DNA of 64,000 nt, taken from NCBI GenBank assembly GCA_031841125.1, contig CM063106.1, forward strand, positions 39,242,001 through 39,306,000, in the 5' to 3' direction. A program made the position numbers and the translations under genes. The notes under the pieces are model-generated. The model did not search any database, was not told the origin of the DNA, and saw only the letters and a list, made by a program, of their open reading frames with translations. This document shows positions 1 to 10,629 of this stretch, in pieces (the stretch's first letter is position 1; each line of letters begins with the position of its first letter). This DNA is from Acanthococcus lagerstroemiae. Its lineage: Eukaryota; Arthropoda; Insecta; Hemiptera; Eriococcidae.

Positions 1-1000
1 AAGGAAATCGCGAAAATTATCGCTTAACGTTTTCGGCTTTATAAATTATAGCTTCTAAAGTGGTGATACCTTTCATGAGGCTTCATATACAACCTTCCAG
101 GCTGAGAAAAAGGTGGCACATTATCTACAAGACTTACGAGATGAAAGACGACCTCTCTCTAAATTACTAATCAACGACCATCACTACACTTACTATTGTG
201 TCAACTTTTTAATTTCTGATCCAGCCGCCTTTTACTCGTTTTCAAACGAACAAGCTGAGCTTTCATCGCCTACATTTAACGAGACTAAATTTCACAATTA
301 TGTGGTTTTGCGAACGAACCGCCGAAATTAGTTCATTATTCGGCGGTGAAGTATCATTTAAAAGGCAGTGCCTGGAAAAGCCTTCGACGATTCTGCTATT
401 GTGAGCAAGCATCAAACGAAAACAGGTCTCATTTCAATAAAGTTTTTAATTGTTGTTCGCCAAGTTCGCAAAGTGTCTTATCGAGCAGCTAAAATTAAAT
501 TTTTGACGCACATCTCGGGTAAAAATTTAAATTGACTTTCAAAGTAAACTCTATTTCCAAGTAACAAAAGCTAAGTTTTTCTTTTAATTTAAGTTCCTTT
601 CGAATGAAATCAGTTATAGAGGTTCGAACGAGGCATAGGCTAAGCTTAATATATTATTACAAAATGCCAACCGGAGATAGAGAAATTCGAAGAAATTCGA
701 TTTTCCAAGAAAACGCGAGGAAAATATTTAAGATGTTGGTGCGAAATGCAGGTAGTACGAGAGTAATTGCCTGCGTTAAAACGTCAGAACTCATCCGCGT
801 TATCTAAGCTAATGTTTAGAGACAAGGCCACGGAGGATAGTCAAGCTGCTAACGTTTGAGAAAAATTCCATTTTCAGAATTTTAACTCATTTTTTAATCT
901 AAAAAATCAATCCTCGTGGGTCATTAGCTAAACGGCAGAATAAAATTGAATTAAAGTATTTTGGAAAGGATTACACACTCGTAATTTTACATAATCACAC
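1..1000. other. AT-rich DNA without a recognised gene
   Basis: Open frames at 113-331 and 604-807 (+) are 72 and 67 codons. Neither shows a known motif, and the first does not begin with ATG. A short direct repeat of a GAAATTCGA-type word lies at about 681-700. I see no transposon ends or RNA gene. Confidence 0.6.
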
Positions 1001-1130
1001 CTACGAGGGCCGTCCAGAAAGTAATGAGAATGGCACTCTTACGGGAACTAAACGCACATAAGCTGACAACATTGCATACGTACGTGTAGTCTGATCCCTT
1101 GTCTACTTTGAGTTAAAATTTCATTCGAAT
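1001..1130 (+). mobile_element. Solo 5' end of a mariner-like transposon
   Basis: The stretch reads TACGAGGGCCGTCCAGAAAG and continues AATGAG. This resembles the TA-flanked inverted-repeat end typical of mariner elements (TACGAGGG..GTCC.-AAAGTAATG type). The following roughly 100 bases look like untranslated leader. I found neither the opposite inverted repeat nor a transposase within the next kilobases, so this would be a truncated relic. The assignment rests on resemblance of about 25 bases only. Confidence 0.45.
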
Positions 1131-1603
1131 CAGTGCAGTAAATGAGTATTGATGTTAATTTTTAGAATCAGCTACGAGTAGCCGAGCCTACTGCAATCGC
1201 CTTTTTTCTTCTCCAGTATACTCATAACGTCACTGAAGTGAAAGATTTCCAGTTCAGTTCAGTTCAGTGGTGCATCATTTCAGATGTGTTGACCTGAGCG
1301 GATCTGAGTCACATTTCAATTCAGTGGCGCTTCATTTCCGAGCTCATTGATCTTGTTCTTCAACTATGCGAGCATCATTTTCAATGTACAGAGCCAAGGC
1401 TTTTACATTTTATTAATTATTATTTTGTATTTTACTCTACTAAAGAAATTAACTGGATCTAGAGGAGGTAAGTGTGTTGTTTGTTAATGAATGAAATGCG
1501 TTCTGAGTTCAATTAGTGTAGAATTTCTTTGAATTGAACCAAGTACAACTTTCTGTGGTGCTCTTATCAGTAGATTCTTCAAGGAATAATGCGATGTGAA
1601 TTA

Positions 1604-1720
1604 TGTCGGTGCCATTCTAATATGCGCTCTACCGACGTACAAACTTTCGTCGTATGCGCTTTACCAACATATTTCTTTTCTAGTATGCGTTCTACCATAG
1701 TAATGTCTTCTACCAGCATA
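1604..1720. repeat. Three degenerate tandem units of about 33 bp
   Basis: The phrase TATGCG(C/T)(T/C)(T/C)TACC recurs at about 1621, 1653 and 1684, each time followed by an A/T-rich stretch. The short ORFs on both strands here are by-products of this repetition. Between 1131 and 1600 I see only an (AGTTC)4-like run near 1254-1275. Confidence 0.5.
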
Positions 1721-1904
1721 CCTGCCTGCACAGAAAGTAGGTATGCAAATATTTTTGTCCATATCAAAACTTAAGGATAGCGTTACATGGAAAGTCGCAG
1801 ACAACGTCTCGCTCACATAAAGATAAGTACTCGGACATACCTCCCATCAGTTATATGTACTTGTCTATTAAGATTGTGCTGTGTAGTTATCTGTACGTCG
1901 AGCA

Positions 1905-4803
1905 TTTTTTTTTTTTTTTTTTTTAAATTTGTTTATTGTTTATTTTCAACAATAAGGAGATTAACTTAACAAATACTTATTTCTTTACGAGGAGGTAGCC
2001 CTTTTACCTTGCGGTTTATCAGAGCTACCTCCATGTGAGTTCGAGTATTACATATTTCTTATGTGCTAGGTTTCGTTTTTAATAATATTGTTACATTCTT
2101 AACATAATTTTTAAAATCTTTTTTGTTCAAGGTTGTGAGGTCAGTCATTACTAAGTTCATCTCATGTCTCTGGATTGTGTTTTGAAAGAAGGTGCAGTTT
2201 TTTATGTGCATTGGGTTGTCTGTTTCATTTTGGTTGCAGTTTGTGCAAGTACTGTCACTTTTTACTTTAATTTTGTCTGTTAAATATTGGTTGAAGTTGC
2301 CGTGTCCAGTCAAAAATTGAGTGAAGTAAAAATTTGTTTCAAAGTAAGTGCATTTTAGCCGGTTGCGAATGTTGGGTAGAAAAAGTTTTGTTATTTGTCC
2401 AGTTTCTGCTTCATTATATCTAATCTGCCATTCTTGGGTTATTGTTTCTTTAATTTTGAGTATATTGTCCCTGGTGGTTTGTCTGGAGTGTTTGTTTTTA
2501 TTGTGTTCGATTTTTACTTTCTTGATCATATTTGTCTGTTTAATTTGCAGATCAACTGGGAGAATTCCAGCGATCACATTTGTAGATGAAAAAGATATAG
2601 TTTTATAACCTGAAATTATGCTGATCAAGATGTGTCGTTGTAGGCTTAGTAACCTGCCTGTAGTTATCTGAGTAATATTTTTTGCATAGGATAATGAAGC
2701 ATATTCAGTTAGTGATCGAAAGATAGCATTATATAGGGTTATTCTGTTTTTGAAATCATATCCATAGGTATTTCCGTAAAGCGCGCGGAAGGTATTAAAG
2801 TACTTCTTTGTTTTAACTATTACATTTTCAACATGTTTTGAAAAGTTTAAGTTCTGGTCTATAATAACGCCAAGATATTTTAATTCAGGTTTTATAACTA
2901 AGACTTTATTATTGATCTTAATGTGTTGTAGTAAGCTACTTTCAACTTCTAATTTATCATATTTTTTGGACAATAGTACTGCTTGGGTTTTTTCTTCATT
3001 TATGTTCAATCCTAATTTTTTAATACTATCGTTTATGTTCTTAATGCAATGGTTGATGAGATTGAATTCAGAACCATTTGTTCCAATAATTAACATTAAA
3101 TCATCAGCATAACTTAAAAGCCGTACATTATTAAAAGAAGGAAAGTTATTATGAACTGAGGACATGGCAACATTAAACAGGAGTGGGCCAAGAACAGAGC
3201 CCTGTGGTACGCCGGATTCAAGTTTCTTATTTACGGCGACATTACCTTCAGGAGTGTAATAATTAACTGCTCTGTTCACCAAAAAATTCTTTGTTAGGAT
3301 AAGCAATTCATTTGGAACGCCGTTTCTTTCTAAAATTTCAAGAATACTAGACCATTTTATTTTATCGAAGGCACCGGAGACGTCAAAACTGACTAGAAGA
3401 ACATGTCTAGTGCGAGATTGAAATAACTCAATGATTTCGATTAGTGTACTAATTGCATGTTCTGTCGATTTGTTCTTTCTGTATGCGTACTGGTTATCGT
3501 TGTATATTGAATTCTTCTCGATTTCGGCCTCTAAGAGAGATTTAATGATCTTTTCGTAGACTTTTCCTATTGCAGGTAATAAAGTGATGGGTCTGTAAGA
3601 TAATGGATTCGTTGGGTCTTTGCCTGGTTTATTTAGTAATTTAATTTTTCCTGTTTTCCAGGAAACAGGAAAATATAGAAAGTCTAAACATCTTTGAAAG
3701 AGCAAATCAAAGAAACCAGGAAGGTGCTTGTGAAAGATTTTAACCATTTTATTTGAAATTTCGTCGTGTCCATTTGCTTTCCTGTTGTTTAGGTTTTTAA
3801 TTATTTTTGTCAATTCTATAGAGTTAATTTTGTATTTCTGAGTGCAGTTATTCGGGTAGTCTTGAATTATATCATTGATTTCTGGAAACATGGTGGAAAA
3901 AATACATTCGTATTTTTTACACTCTTCGAATATTGTCTTACCGTTGAAATTTAAAGGTGGTATTATTAGTCTTTTGGTTTTGCAAGTTACAATTTTATAA
4001 GGGGTTCCCCAGGCTTTAGACGATTTGACCAGTTCTTCCCAGGCCTTTGTTTTTGCAGTCATTATATCATTTTTATACTTCTTACGTATTAGATTCAATT
4101 TTGTTTTGCAAGTTTGGTATGAGATCAAGTTTTGATCTTTTAGTCTGTGAATTTTACGAGTTAAAGTCTTAATTTTACGTTTGGTTTTATCAAGTTCATT
4201 GTTCCACCAAGTTTTGGACTTGATTTGAGTATGTTTGGAGCACTCCGTTATTAGCTGTCTGAGCGTTTCATTGAAATTCGAAATTATTTCTTCTAGTTCC
4301 TGATGATTGCTACATTCCACAAGGAGTTCAACGTATTTCGCGAAATCACCATGTGTAATTTTTTCGGTTAGTATCTTATAGTTTATGGTTTTAATCTGTC
4401 TGGTTGTATTTAAGTAGCCGGGATTTCTAATTGATTTGTGGACGAGCACAAAAGTAACCTTTTTATGTGGAGAAAGAGTGGAGTCTGTGACAGCAAAGTT
4501 TGATATTTTATTGGTGATTTCGGGGGTTGTAAGGACTAAGTCTATTATGCTGTTTCCATTACTGTTTTGGAAGGTATATTGTCCATACTTATTATGTATT
4601 GCTAGATTGTTTTCAAAAATAAATTTTTCAAAATATTCTGTTCTCCTTTTAATGTTGCTATAAACGCTGTCTTTAATTTTTTCTAGCATCTTCGTTCTTA
4701 CATTGAAGTCCCCTAAGATAAGTAGGTTTTTTGAAGTTCTGTTCCTCAATAAGGAATCAATTTTGTCTACTTTGGTTTCTATCATTACTGAAGGATCTTT
4801 ACA
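1905..4803 (-). mobile_element. 5'-truncated R1-like non-LTR retrotransposon
   Basis: On the minus strand the element runs from about 4803 (5', truncated inside the endonuclease) to a 20-base T run at 1905-1924 on the plus strand, which is its 3' oligo(A) tail. A 3' untranslated region of about 134 bases separates the tail from the stop codon of the long ORF (2059). Truncation at the 5' end and an oligo(A) end fit target-primed reverse transcription. I could not find a clear target-site duplication. In the same frame there is a stop at 4804-4806, and reading continues beyond it for about 20 codons, so the true junction could lie a little upstream. No rRNA sequence flanks it, so it is not at the 28S site used by canonical R1. 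Confidence 0.85.
2059..4785 (-). CDS. R1-like retrotransposon ORF2, partial: endonuclease end, reverse transcriptase, zinc knuckle
   Basis: A 908-codon open frame. Residues 25-30 read GDFNVR and a following S-I-I-D-L motif near residue 78 belong to the AP-like endonuclease; its first ~100 residues are missing. The reverse transcriptase spans roughly residues 376-640, with YRPI, an F-D-V-S-G-A-F-D block near 467, GVPQGSVLGPLL near 525, and the catalytic YADD at 559-562 (bases 3111-3100). The C-terminal part has QR..L.....GYKT.S......AGILP-type wording typical of the R1/I group, then HGNFNQYL and a CX2C...HX4C zinc knuckle at about 841-858. There is no RNase H domain. The annotated Met is internal to the family protein and probably not a real start. 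The frame carries no stops or shifts over 2.7 kb, so the copy is young or under selection. LOA or I clade is the main alternative. Confidence 0.88.
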   Translation of the reverse strand: MIETKVDKIDSLLRNRTSKNLLILGDFNVRTKMLEKIKDSVYSNIKRRTEYFEKFIFENNLAIHNKYGQYTFQNSNGNSIIDLVLTTPEITNKISNFAVTDSTLSPHKKVTFVLVHKSIRNPGYLNTTRQIKTINYKILTEKITHGDFAKYVELLVECSNHQELEEIISNFNETLRQLITECSKHTQIKSKTWWNNELDKTKRKIKTLTRKIHRLKDQNLISYQTCKTKLNLIRKKYKNDIMTAKTKAWEELVKSSKAWGTPYKIVTCKTKRLIIPPLNFNGKTIFEECKKYECIFSTMFPEINDIIQDYPNNCTQKYKINSIELTKIIKNLNNRKANGHDEISNKMVKIFHKHLPGFFDLLFQRCLDFLYFPVSWKTGKIKLLNKPGKDPTNPLSYRPITLLPAIGKVYEKIIKSLLEAEIEKNSIYNDNQYAYRKNKSTEHAISTLIEIIELFQSRTRHVLLVSFDVSGAFDKIKWSSILEILERNGVPNELLILTKNFLVNRAVNYYTPEGNVAVNKKLESGVPQGSVLGPLLFNVAMSSVHNNFPSFNNVRLLSYADDLMLIIGTNGSEFNLINHCIKNINDSIKKLGLNINEEKTQAVLLSKKYDKLEVESSLLQHIKINNKVLVIKPELKYLGVIIDQNLNFSKHVENVIVKTKKYFNTFRALYGNTYGYDFKNRITLYNAIFRSLTEYASLSYAKNITQITTGRLLSLQRHILISIISGYKTISFSSTNVIAGILPVDLQIKQTNMIKKVKIEHNKNKHSRQTTRDNILKIKETITQEWQIRYNEAETGQITKLFLPNIRNRLKCTYFETNFYFTQFLTGHGNFNQYLTDKIKVKSDSTCTNCNQNETDNPMHIKNCTFFQNTIQRHEMNLVMTDLTTLNKKDFKNYVKNVTILLKTKPST

Positions 4804-4850
4804 TTAACGACGTAAGTTCGGAAGCAGCTTGTGTTCATTTCTTATAAAAC

Positions 4851-5120
4851 CATCTACTTCTACTTCTTGGTGGTGATGGAGACCACGATCCCTGTCGTAA
4901 GTGCGGCTCTGAGATGATTCAGAAACGAAGGAAGAATCGCAGCAGCGAATGGGTGCCAGTAATGCGGTGTCCCAAGGAAGGATTGAGAGCAAAAGGGTTC
5001 GACCATTCCACGGTTAATCCCGTAATAGTATATCGTATAACTGGGGCGGAGAGAGGGCGTTTTCACGAGTGCGAAGTTTGCAGCAAGAGTAGCAGGCAAG
5101 CGGTGCAGTTGCACGGATGA
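4851..5120 (+). CDS. Small unidentified ORF with two CxxC pairs
   Basis: The frame is open after a stop at 4845-4847. Near its start it reads DPCRKCGSEM, later VMRCPKEG, and near the end FHECEVCS, before a TGA at 5118-5120. The C-x2-C pairs are spaced like a zinc ribbon, but I do not recognise the protein and there is no clear start other than the ATG at 4914, which lies after the first pair. It abuts the truncated 5' end of the R1-like element and is read in the opposite direction. It may be a broken transposase N-terminus, an exon fragment, or chance; the cysteines could be coincidental. Confidence 0.2.
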   Translation, partial: HLLLLLGGDGDHDPCRKCGSEMIQKRRKNRSSEWVPVMRCPKEGLRAKGFDHSTVNPVIVYRITGAERGRFHECEVCSKSSRQAVQLHG

Positions 5121-5126
5121 TAAACT

Positions 5127-5630
5127 TCCTTCTTGACTCTGTTGTATACGACATTTCATTCAAAATGTACTTAAAAAATGGAAGCATAATAAACGTGAAT
5201 TCCTCAATTATAGCGTAATTTTGCAGGAATTCGCGATAGCCATGATACTATTATGATCAACATCAAACAACACAAGCATATGAAATCACATGAAACGGTC
5301 GGATCAGAGTGGTCAAATCATCTATAGAAATATTATTTACTTTCGGGGAGGGACATATTCACTTCCCTCCCTAAAAAGAGAAGATATGGCGTGAACCGTA
5401 TGTATACAACACCGGTTCAATGTTGCTGAAAACAGCTCTCGATACCAAACCATTGAAACATGATGATCTTGCAGAATACATTTTGGATAACAAATTTACG
5501 TACGCCTCTGTTATTTTTACAACTGAAAATTTTATTAAGTTTTTTTCAATTAGTTTTCAAAACTATACCAAAAACAGTCACGTTTTGTGTTTTCACGTAC
5601 GAAAAATCGCGTCACATTGGTGTTGCACCC
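5127..5630. other. No feature recognised
   Basis: AT-rich sequence between the small CxxC frame and a short tandem duplication. Overlapping frames at 5420-5738 (+) are low-complexity and carry no motif. Confidence 0.5.
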
Positions 5631-5639
5631 GTAGAGTAT

Positions 5640-5790
5640 TACTACTCGTATTTTTTGCGGGGAATTGGTTATGCAAAAGGTGAGACACAGTCGCACGTTC
5701 CGACTGTGACCAGTTTCTTTTTACGGGGAATTGATTAGGCAAAAGGAGAGACGCAAACGTACGTTTTGACGCGATGTGGGTTGGAATAAG
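5640..5790. repeat. Two direct copies of a ~79-bp unit
   Basis: The words CGGGGAATTG.TTA.GCAAAAG, GAGA(C/G) and a CGTTTTGAC-like end recur at about 5656 and 5735. The copies differ at several positions, so the duplication is old. Confidence 0.5.
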
Positions 5791-5799
5791 CGAAATTTT

Positions 5800-6190
5800 T
5801 GAGTCAACGCAATTGTTAACCAAGTTAGCAGCACTCGTGGCAATTTGAATTTTCAATATATTTAATGGATTCGATTATTTAGGTAAACAAAGTTTGCCTA
5901 ATGGGATACTGGCGACGTCTATTTATTTAATATTTTATTGATTTGAGCCCAGCGTTATCTAACAATTGTAAGAATTATTGTATTGCAGCTAAGAGACAAA
6001 TTTTAATATGCATATTGTGGTGTCGACGACCGAGTTCTGTGACGAAGTAGATCCGACTATCAGGGGGAGTACAAGACCAAAATGTGGTCAAAATTTACCA
6101 CTTTTCCAGTCTTTCAATGGCTCATGATCTAGTCGATCGTAATTGAACTACAGAGCTGAAATGTTAGATGTGCTCTCTTAACATGTTTTG
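5800..6190. other. No feature recognised
   Basis: Plain AT-rich sequence with no ORF over 60 codons, no inverted ends and no homopolymer of note. Confidence 0.5.
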
Positions 6191-6194
6191 TGAA

Positions 6195-6335
6195 GCAAGT
6201 TTGAAGATGAACACAGTCGGTTGACAATTCGGAAGTCTAAGTATGTGTTAGTAAAAAAAGTCTCCTTTCAACCCTTATAATCTTCAGAATTTTTATCGCA
6301 CCAACCGTACATCGTATCAAAAGTTTGATAGAATA
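6195..6335 (+). repeat. Dispersed direct repeat D, copy 1
   Basis: The core GTGTTAGTAAAAA..AGT..CCTTTCA.CCCTTA, followed by CCAGAATTT- and ACCGTA-like words and a TTTTGATA end, also occurs at about 7171-7275 in the same orientation, 930 bases downstream. I cannot name the family. Confidence 0.5.
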
Positions 6336-7120
6336 TACCGCGGCCAGCCTTGCGTGCCGACAACTTGTCTCAGTTATGGAGATCGTGAAATTTTTTCTTA
6401 GAATTCACACGACTCTGGTATGTAGACAAAGTCACTTAAGGCGGGATCTCTTAAGCATATGGTGAAGTTGTGTTTTTACTACATTAGGTTCGAAGTACTG
6501 GCTGAGAACATCAGGTTTGAATGGAACAATCTGGGTTTTGAAAAAATGAACGAATAAATTTCCTAACAGTCAAGCAGTTCATAATTTCTTTCTTCCAGCA
6601 CAGAATGTAAAAAAATACGTTTTAAGCTATAGAAATTTGTAATTTACTATTTCCAATTTGGGATTTATAAAAAGTTGTTTTCTAGAATATCGCATTGTGA
6701 TAGACCCAGCGAAAAGTTCCTCATCGATCTATGAGAACTTGGGTTACTGAGCTGTAACTCTGCATGTTAAAGCCAATGCTGGATAGCTTTTAGTCGCCTT
6801 CGTGGTGAATGCACCAGGTCAGTGGTTAAAGAAGGAGAGGTAGATATCCTGTTATGTTATCTCATACCATGAATCTTTGTACGTCAATCGTCCTGCTGTG
6901 GTCATATTTTCTTGTGATGGCTGTACCTTTGTACACGATACAGCTACCTGTGATCATACTACAATTGAGATACGACTTTTTCAGTCTAACAATCAGCGTT
7001 GTCCTGGTTGGTACTCAGCTCACTATAATTCGTGTCTCTTGAGTGATGACTATTTATAAGCTCTGATGCATTTGACGAGAGTTTACACACGATAACCCTT
7101 TCTCGGTATCACAACCTTCG
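6336..7120. other. Spacer between the two D repeats, nothing recognised
   Basis: Two overlapping plus-strand frames (6854-7059, about 60 codons) show no motif and look like chance frames. Confidence 0.45.
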
Positions 7121-7129
7121 AGTTTGGTG

Positions 7130-7275
7130 AACTGAGTTCCAAGGTGAAAGCAATCGATAGATAATTCGTAAGTCAGGGAAAGTGTTAGTAAAAATAGTTC
7201 CCTTTCAGCCCTTACAATCTCCAGAATTTCTTACCTCGCAAACCGTAAGTCACGTCAACATTTTGATACCTCATG
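7130..7275 (+). repeat. Dispersed direct repeat D, copy 2
   Basis: Second copy of the repeat described at 6195-6335, about 75-80% similar by eye over the central 95 bases. Similarity extends weakly upstream through an AATTCG.AAGTC word in both copies. Confidence 0.5.
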
Positions 7276-8030
7276 AAAGTAAATTTTTTAATAACCTAGG
7301 TAGGTACCTGTTTGGTTCTTATTACTTTTTTCGTACGACTTGTGGTGTACAAGGTTTCGGGGATATAAAGTTTACATGTGGTTTTGAGTTACAAAAATGA
7401 AATATAAGTGTTCCTTGCATTTTTTAACACTTAATGTTTGAGTTAACAAATATGACATAGTTGCCAAGTGTACTTATTGCTACAAGAATGAAGTTACAAG
7501 GACCACGAATTCAAGAGTACTGCTTTTATTTTAGGTAACAATGGTTACTATTCGATAGTAATTATATTTTTGAGTCTAGATTTGTTCTCCCCCCCCCCAT
7601 TTTTAATGAAAAAATGTTGAACTTCTGTTAATAGTTGGGAACATCGTAGGTAGCTATACTGATTACTTCTCTTGTTACTTTTTTTGAAATTATAGAAAAT
7701 CATATATTAATGTCTCTGTCAAATCAAACTGAATGATTCTGAGGACTTATTTTGACTTTAAGATTCTAAGCCTGTTTTGCCTCATCTCAAAAATAAAATT
7801 GCTTCTCCCTAGTGTTCAGGTAAAGACCCTCTGTGGTCCTACACAGGTAGAGATTAAGCTCGAAAAAACAACAAAAATGATATAGGCGCCCCTCCCCCCA
7901 AAAAACGATGCACTTGAAACGACTTGTTCGCTACGTCACTGATTTTATCAGTTCACAGCTCCTCATGGCAACACTTGAGCAAGGATTACAGTCAAAATGA
8001 CAAGAGAAAAGAGTTTAAAGACCTCAGAAA
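7276..8030. other. No gene recognised; C and G runs
   Basis: Contains a 10-base C run at about 7591-7600 and a C-rich stretch at about 7890-7899, both hard to sequence. Nothing else stands out. Confidence 0.45.
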
Positions 8031-8034
8031 CCCT

Positions 8035-8240
8035 CTCGGGATGTAAATAAAGTTAATTTCGCTCATTTATGAATATTTCGGAACTAACGCGTTAATTACA
8101 CGTAAGACTCCGTTTGAAACTTCACTCACGTTGGGCCATGGAAATTTCAATATTTTCAACGAAACTTTGCGCACTTTATTTGTATACCTAAATGTAAATT
8201 ATTTGTTTTTCCACACCATAGTATGCATGAACGTTAGTAA
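8035..8240 (+). repeat. Dispersed repeat family C, copy 1 (uninterrupted)
   Basis: The unit runs from ATGTAAATAAAGTTAATTTC through CTCATTTATGAATATTT, a CCGTTTGAAACTTCACTC segment and GGGCCATGGAAATTTCAATA to a CTAAATGTAAATT end. Related copies lie at 10424-10625 (second half), 46640-46750 (first half, minus strand) and 47805-48245 (both halves). This copy gives the empty site for the insertion at 47956-48065. No coding capacity or clear terminal structure is visible, so the type of element is unknown. Confidence 0.6.
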
Positions 8241-10420
8241 TGCCTTGATTTTAGAGATGTTTCACCTGAAGTACAGTATTGCATGAAGTTTTCAATACTA
8301 TCTTCGTGAATTAGGACTTCATTCCTTCACTGGGCATTTCACAGAAAAAACTCACTGTAAGAAGACGTTAATCCCATCTGAACCTCACTGCTTCACGGAG
8401 GACCTTTTCAAATGAAAACTGCCAAATGGGGAGAGGGAGAAAGCTATAAGTTAAAAAGAAAAAAGAAAAAAAGTATACTATGTGGACTTGTATTCTACTT
8501 GTACTAAGTCTCTTTTGAATGATATTTAACGCAGGGAGGGTTTTATGCAAAAAGAGATCAATTCCACTTAGACTTGAAACCTCCCAGCAGAAAACGCTTT
8601 GTGAGTGACTACTGATTCAGCCTGACTACAGTAAAAATAGATCAACTTCATTCAGACTTCCCTTGATGTCTTTATGAATCGAGGTTTCTTGAAATTTTTT
8701 GGTACTTAGTTCCTAGAATGAAGTCTCAAACTACAACTTCGAGACAGGATTACAAGTCTTGACAGCGAGACAAGAAACGTAAAAGCGAGATATTTCGAGA
8801 CAAAACAAGAATTTCTCGTCTTTAAAGCCAACTTCAATGGCTTGTCTTAATTTATAATGCGCCTTGGAACAGTCGAACACCCTATTCGATTGCAAAATCT
8901 GAGGAAATGCCCTTAAGCTGAATTTCACTTTTCAACTGCGTAATTCCGAATTTCATAACACTTAGATATTGTCAAATCTGACTCGCATTTCCTCCGTAGT
9001 AATCGCCATGTCTGTTCCCACCAACACGAACCCAACGGTACCTAAAATCGCCGATTACAATAAAACGTCCCGAACATTTTACGCGACCCTTGGGTACGAC
9101 ATTCGACTAACTTCTAAAAACGTCGGTAATGGATATCTTGAAAACATTCGCGATCTGTTTACAGCTCGAACCCATCGCCATTCAGATTACTGTACCAAGT
9201 ATATCGATAACATTTTCCAACATCCGAGTAAATGCATCTTTTTTGTCGACTATCGTAATCAGCCACGAAAAAGGCTCGACTGTCCAAATGTGTTCAACTG
9301 AAATTTCAAAAATGTAAAAAAGCGTAAATATGTAACGCTCTACTCCTTCTCTATATCTGCTTTTATAATAAAAACTACTCCGGTTACAATCGCAAGTACG
9401 AAGAAAAGAAAACGAAAATTCTGCATCGAAAAATTAATATGGCGGAATTCTCCGAGAATAAAATGGAATCACGAACGAGAAAAAAAAAAGGGAGAGTATT
9501 CAGTTACAGCTGCAAACTACCAAGGTGTTCATTGTTTCACGAGTTTTCGAAGTATGCAATCGTTTTGTGTTCTGTTATTGTTCTCCATTCTAAAGTCTAG
9601 AAAATTCCGAATTTCAAGCGGGGTGTCTACTGAGCCGGCGGAGAACTAGGATATGAGAATATAGTACAACATGACCCCCACCCTCCAAGGCAAGAGCTAT
9701 AGGTAGTACACTAGATCGAAAATCGAAAGCTATTACGAATGGCATGGTAGGAGGTCTAGACATGTTTCACCAATAAGCTGTTTTTGTTACTTTTCTCTTG
9801 CTCGATAAGCAAGTAGATACAGAAGTAGAAAATCAAATACAACGTGCTCAACAATTCTCGTGAACTTACTTACACGTACGTGTCTACAATGATACAGTAT
9901 TTAAGAACGAACAAATGTAAACTTGGGAACTATAGATTCAACGAATAATATTATTAGAGATAAGGAATTGAGGAAGGAATTTTCTTTGATAAGGAATCAA
10001 AGAATTTCCCCTGAACGATTATACAGTATCATACAATGTGCGGTGACAGATCAAAAACCTGATGTTTGATTTTTCTTTTCTCTTCTCTCCAGTTGCCAAC
10101 TTCATGCTAATTGGGGAGGAGGAGTCAAAAGCCCGAGAGTACAAGCAATTTCAGAACAATTGGAGATATCTTTATTCTATAACGAAACACTATACACTTT
10201 TCAATGTAAACAACTAAGAAGGGAACCATGCAGTATCTCGAAATGGTAAACTTTTGTTTCCTGTAAACAAAAAAATATGCCCTACCTTGAACATGGGGGC
10301 AGGAGCACCAACTCTTTAAATTTTCTAGAGAAAAAATATGAAAAATCTATCTAAGTTTATATTTGATTCTCACTTTGCTATATCCGAAGATCCTATCATA
10401 TGATGATAGTTGACCCATCC
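8241..10420. other. AT-rich stretch with one unsupported 110-codon frame
   Basis: The longest frame (8969-9301, +) starts at TTG, not ATG, and its product shows no motif, signal peptide or repeat. A second frame overlaps it in another phase. I judge it unlikely to be a gene, although a single exon cannot be excluded. The rest is low-complexity A/T sequence with an A run near 9480. Confidence 0.4.
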
Positions 10421-10423
10421 TCG

Positions 10424-10625
10424 AGATCTTTATTTGAAATTTCACTCGCAATGCGCCATAAAAAACTTTCAATATTTTTCTGCAAAATTTAGCACGTTTT
10501 ATTTATTTAATTTTTCCAAATGCAACATTTTAGCCCTTCTCGACCTACGGATTCATTTTTTTGACCAGTTTTATTCCACCCTACTGTACACACTAGGTCG
10601 TTCCTTATTCAGCGACTTTTCTTGA
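10424..10625 (+). repeat. Dispersed repeat family C, copy 2 (second half)
   Basis: From GAAATTTCACTCGCAATGCG through CTTTCAATATTTTTCTGCAA, an AAATGCAACATTTTAGCCCT segment and a GACCAGTTTTATTCCACCCT end, this matches the second half of the copy at 48066-48245 (AAATGCAAATTTTTAGCCCT and so on). The 71-codon frame here is a by-product. Confidence 0.55.
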
Positions 10626-10629
10626 GTTC

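Noticed and set aside
1462..1475. Splice donor GAGGTAAGTG ending a 5' exon
   Set aside because: Isolated consensus match without an associated open frame or acceptor.
8969..9301. 110-codon protein-coding gene
   Set aside because: Non-ATG start, no motif, and an overlapping frame in another phase; typical of chance frames.
9960..10015. Small imperfect hairpin (GGAATTTTCTTTGAT / ATCAAAGAATTTCC)
   Set aside because: Short AT-rich stems like this are expected by chance in this composition.
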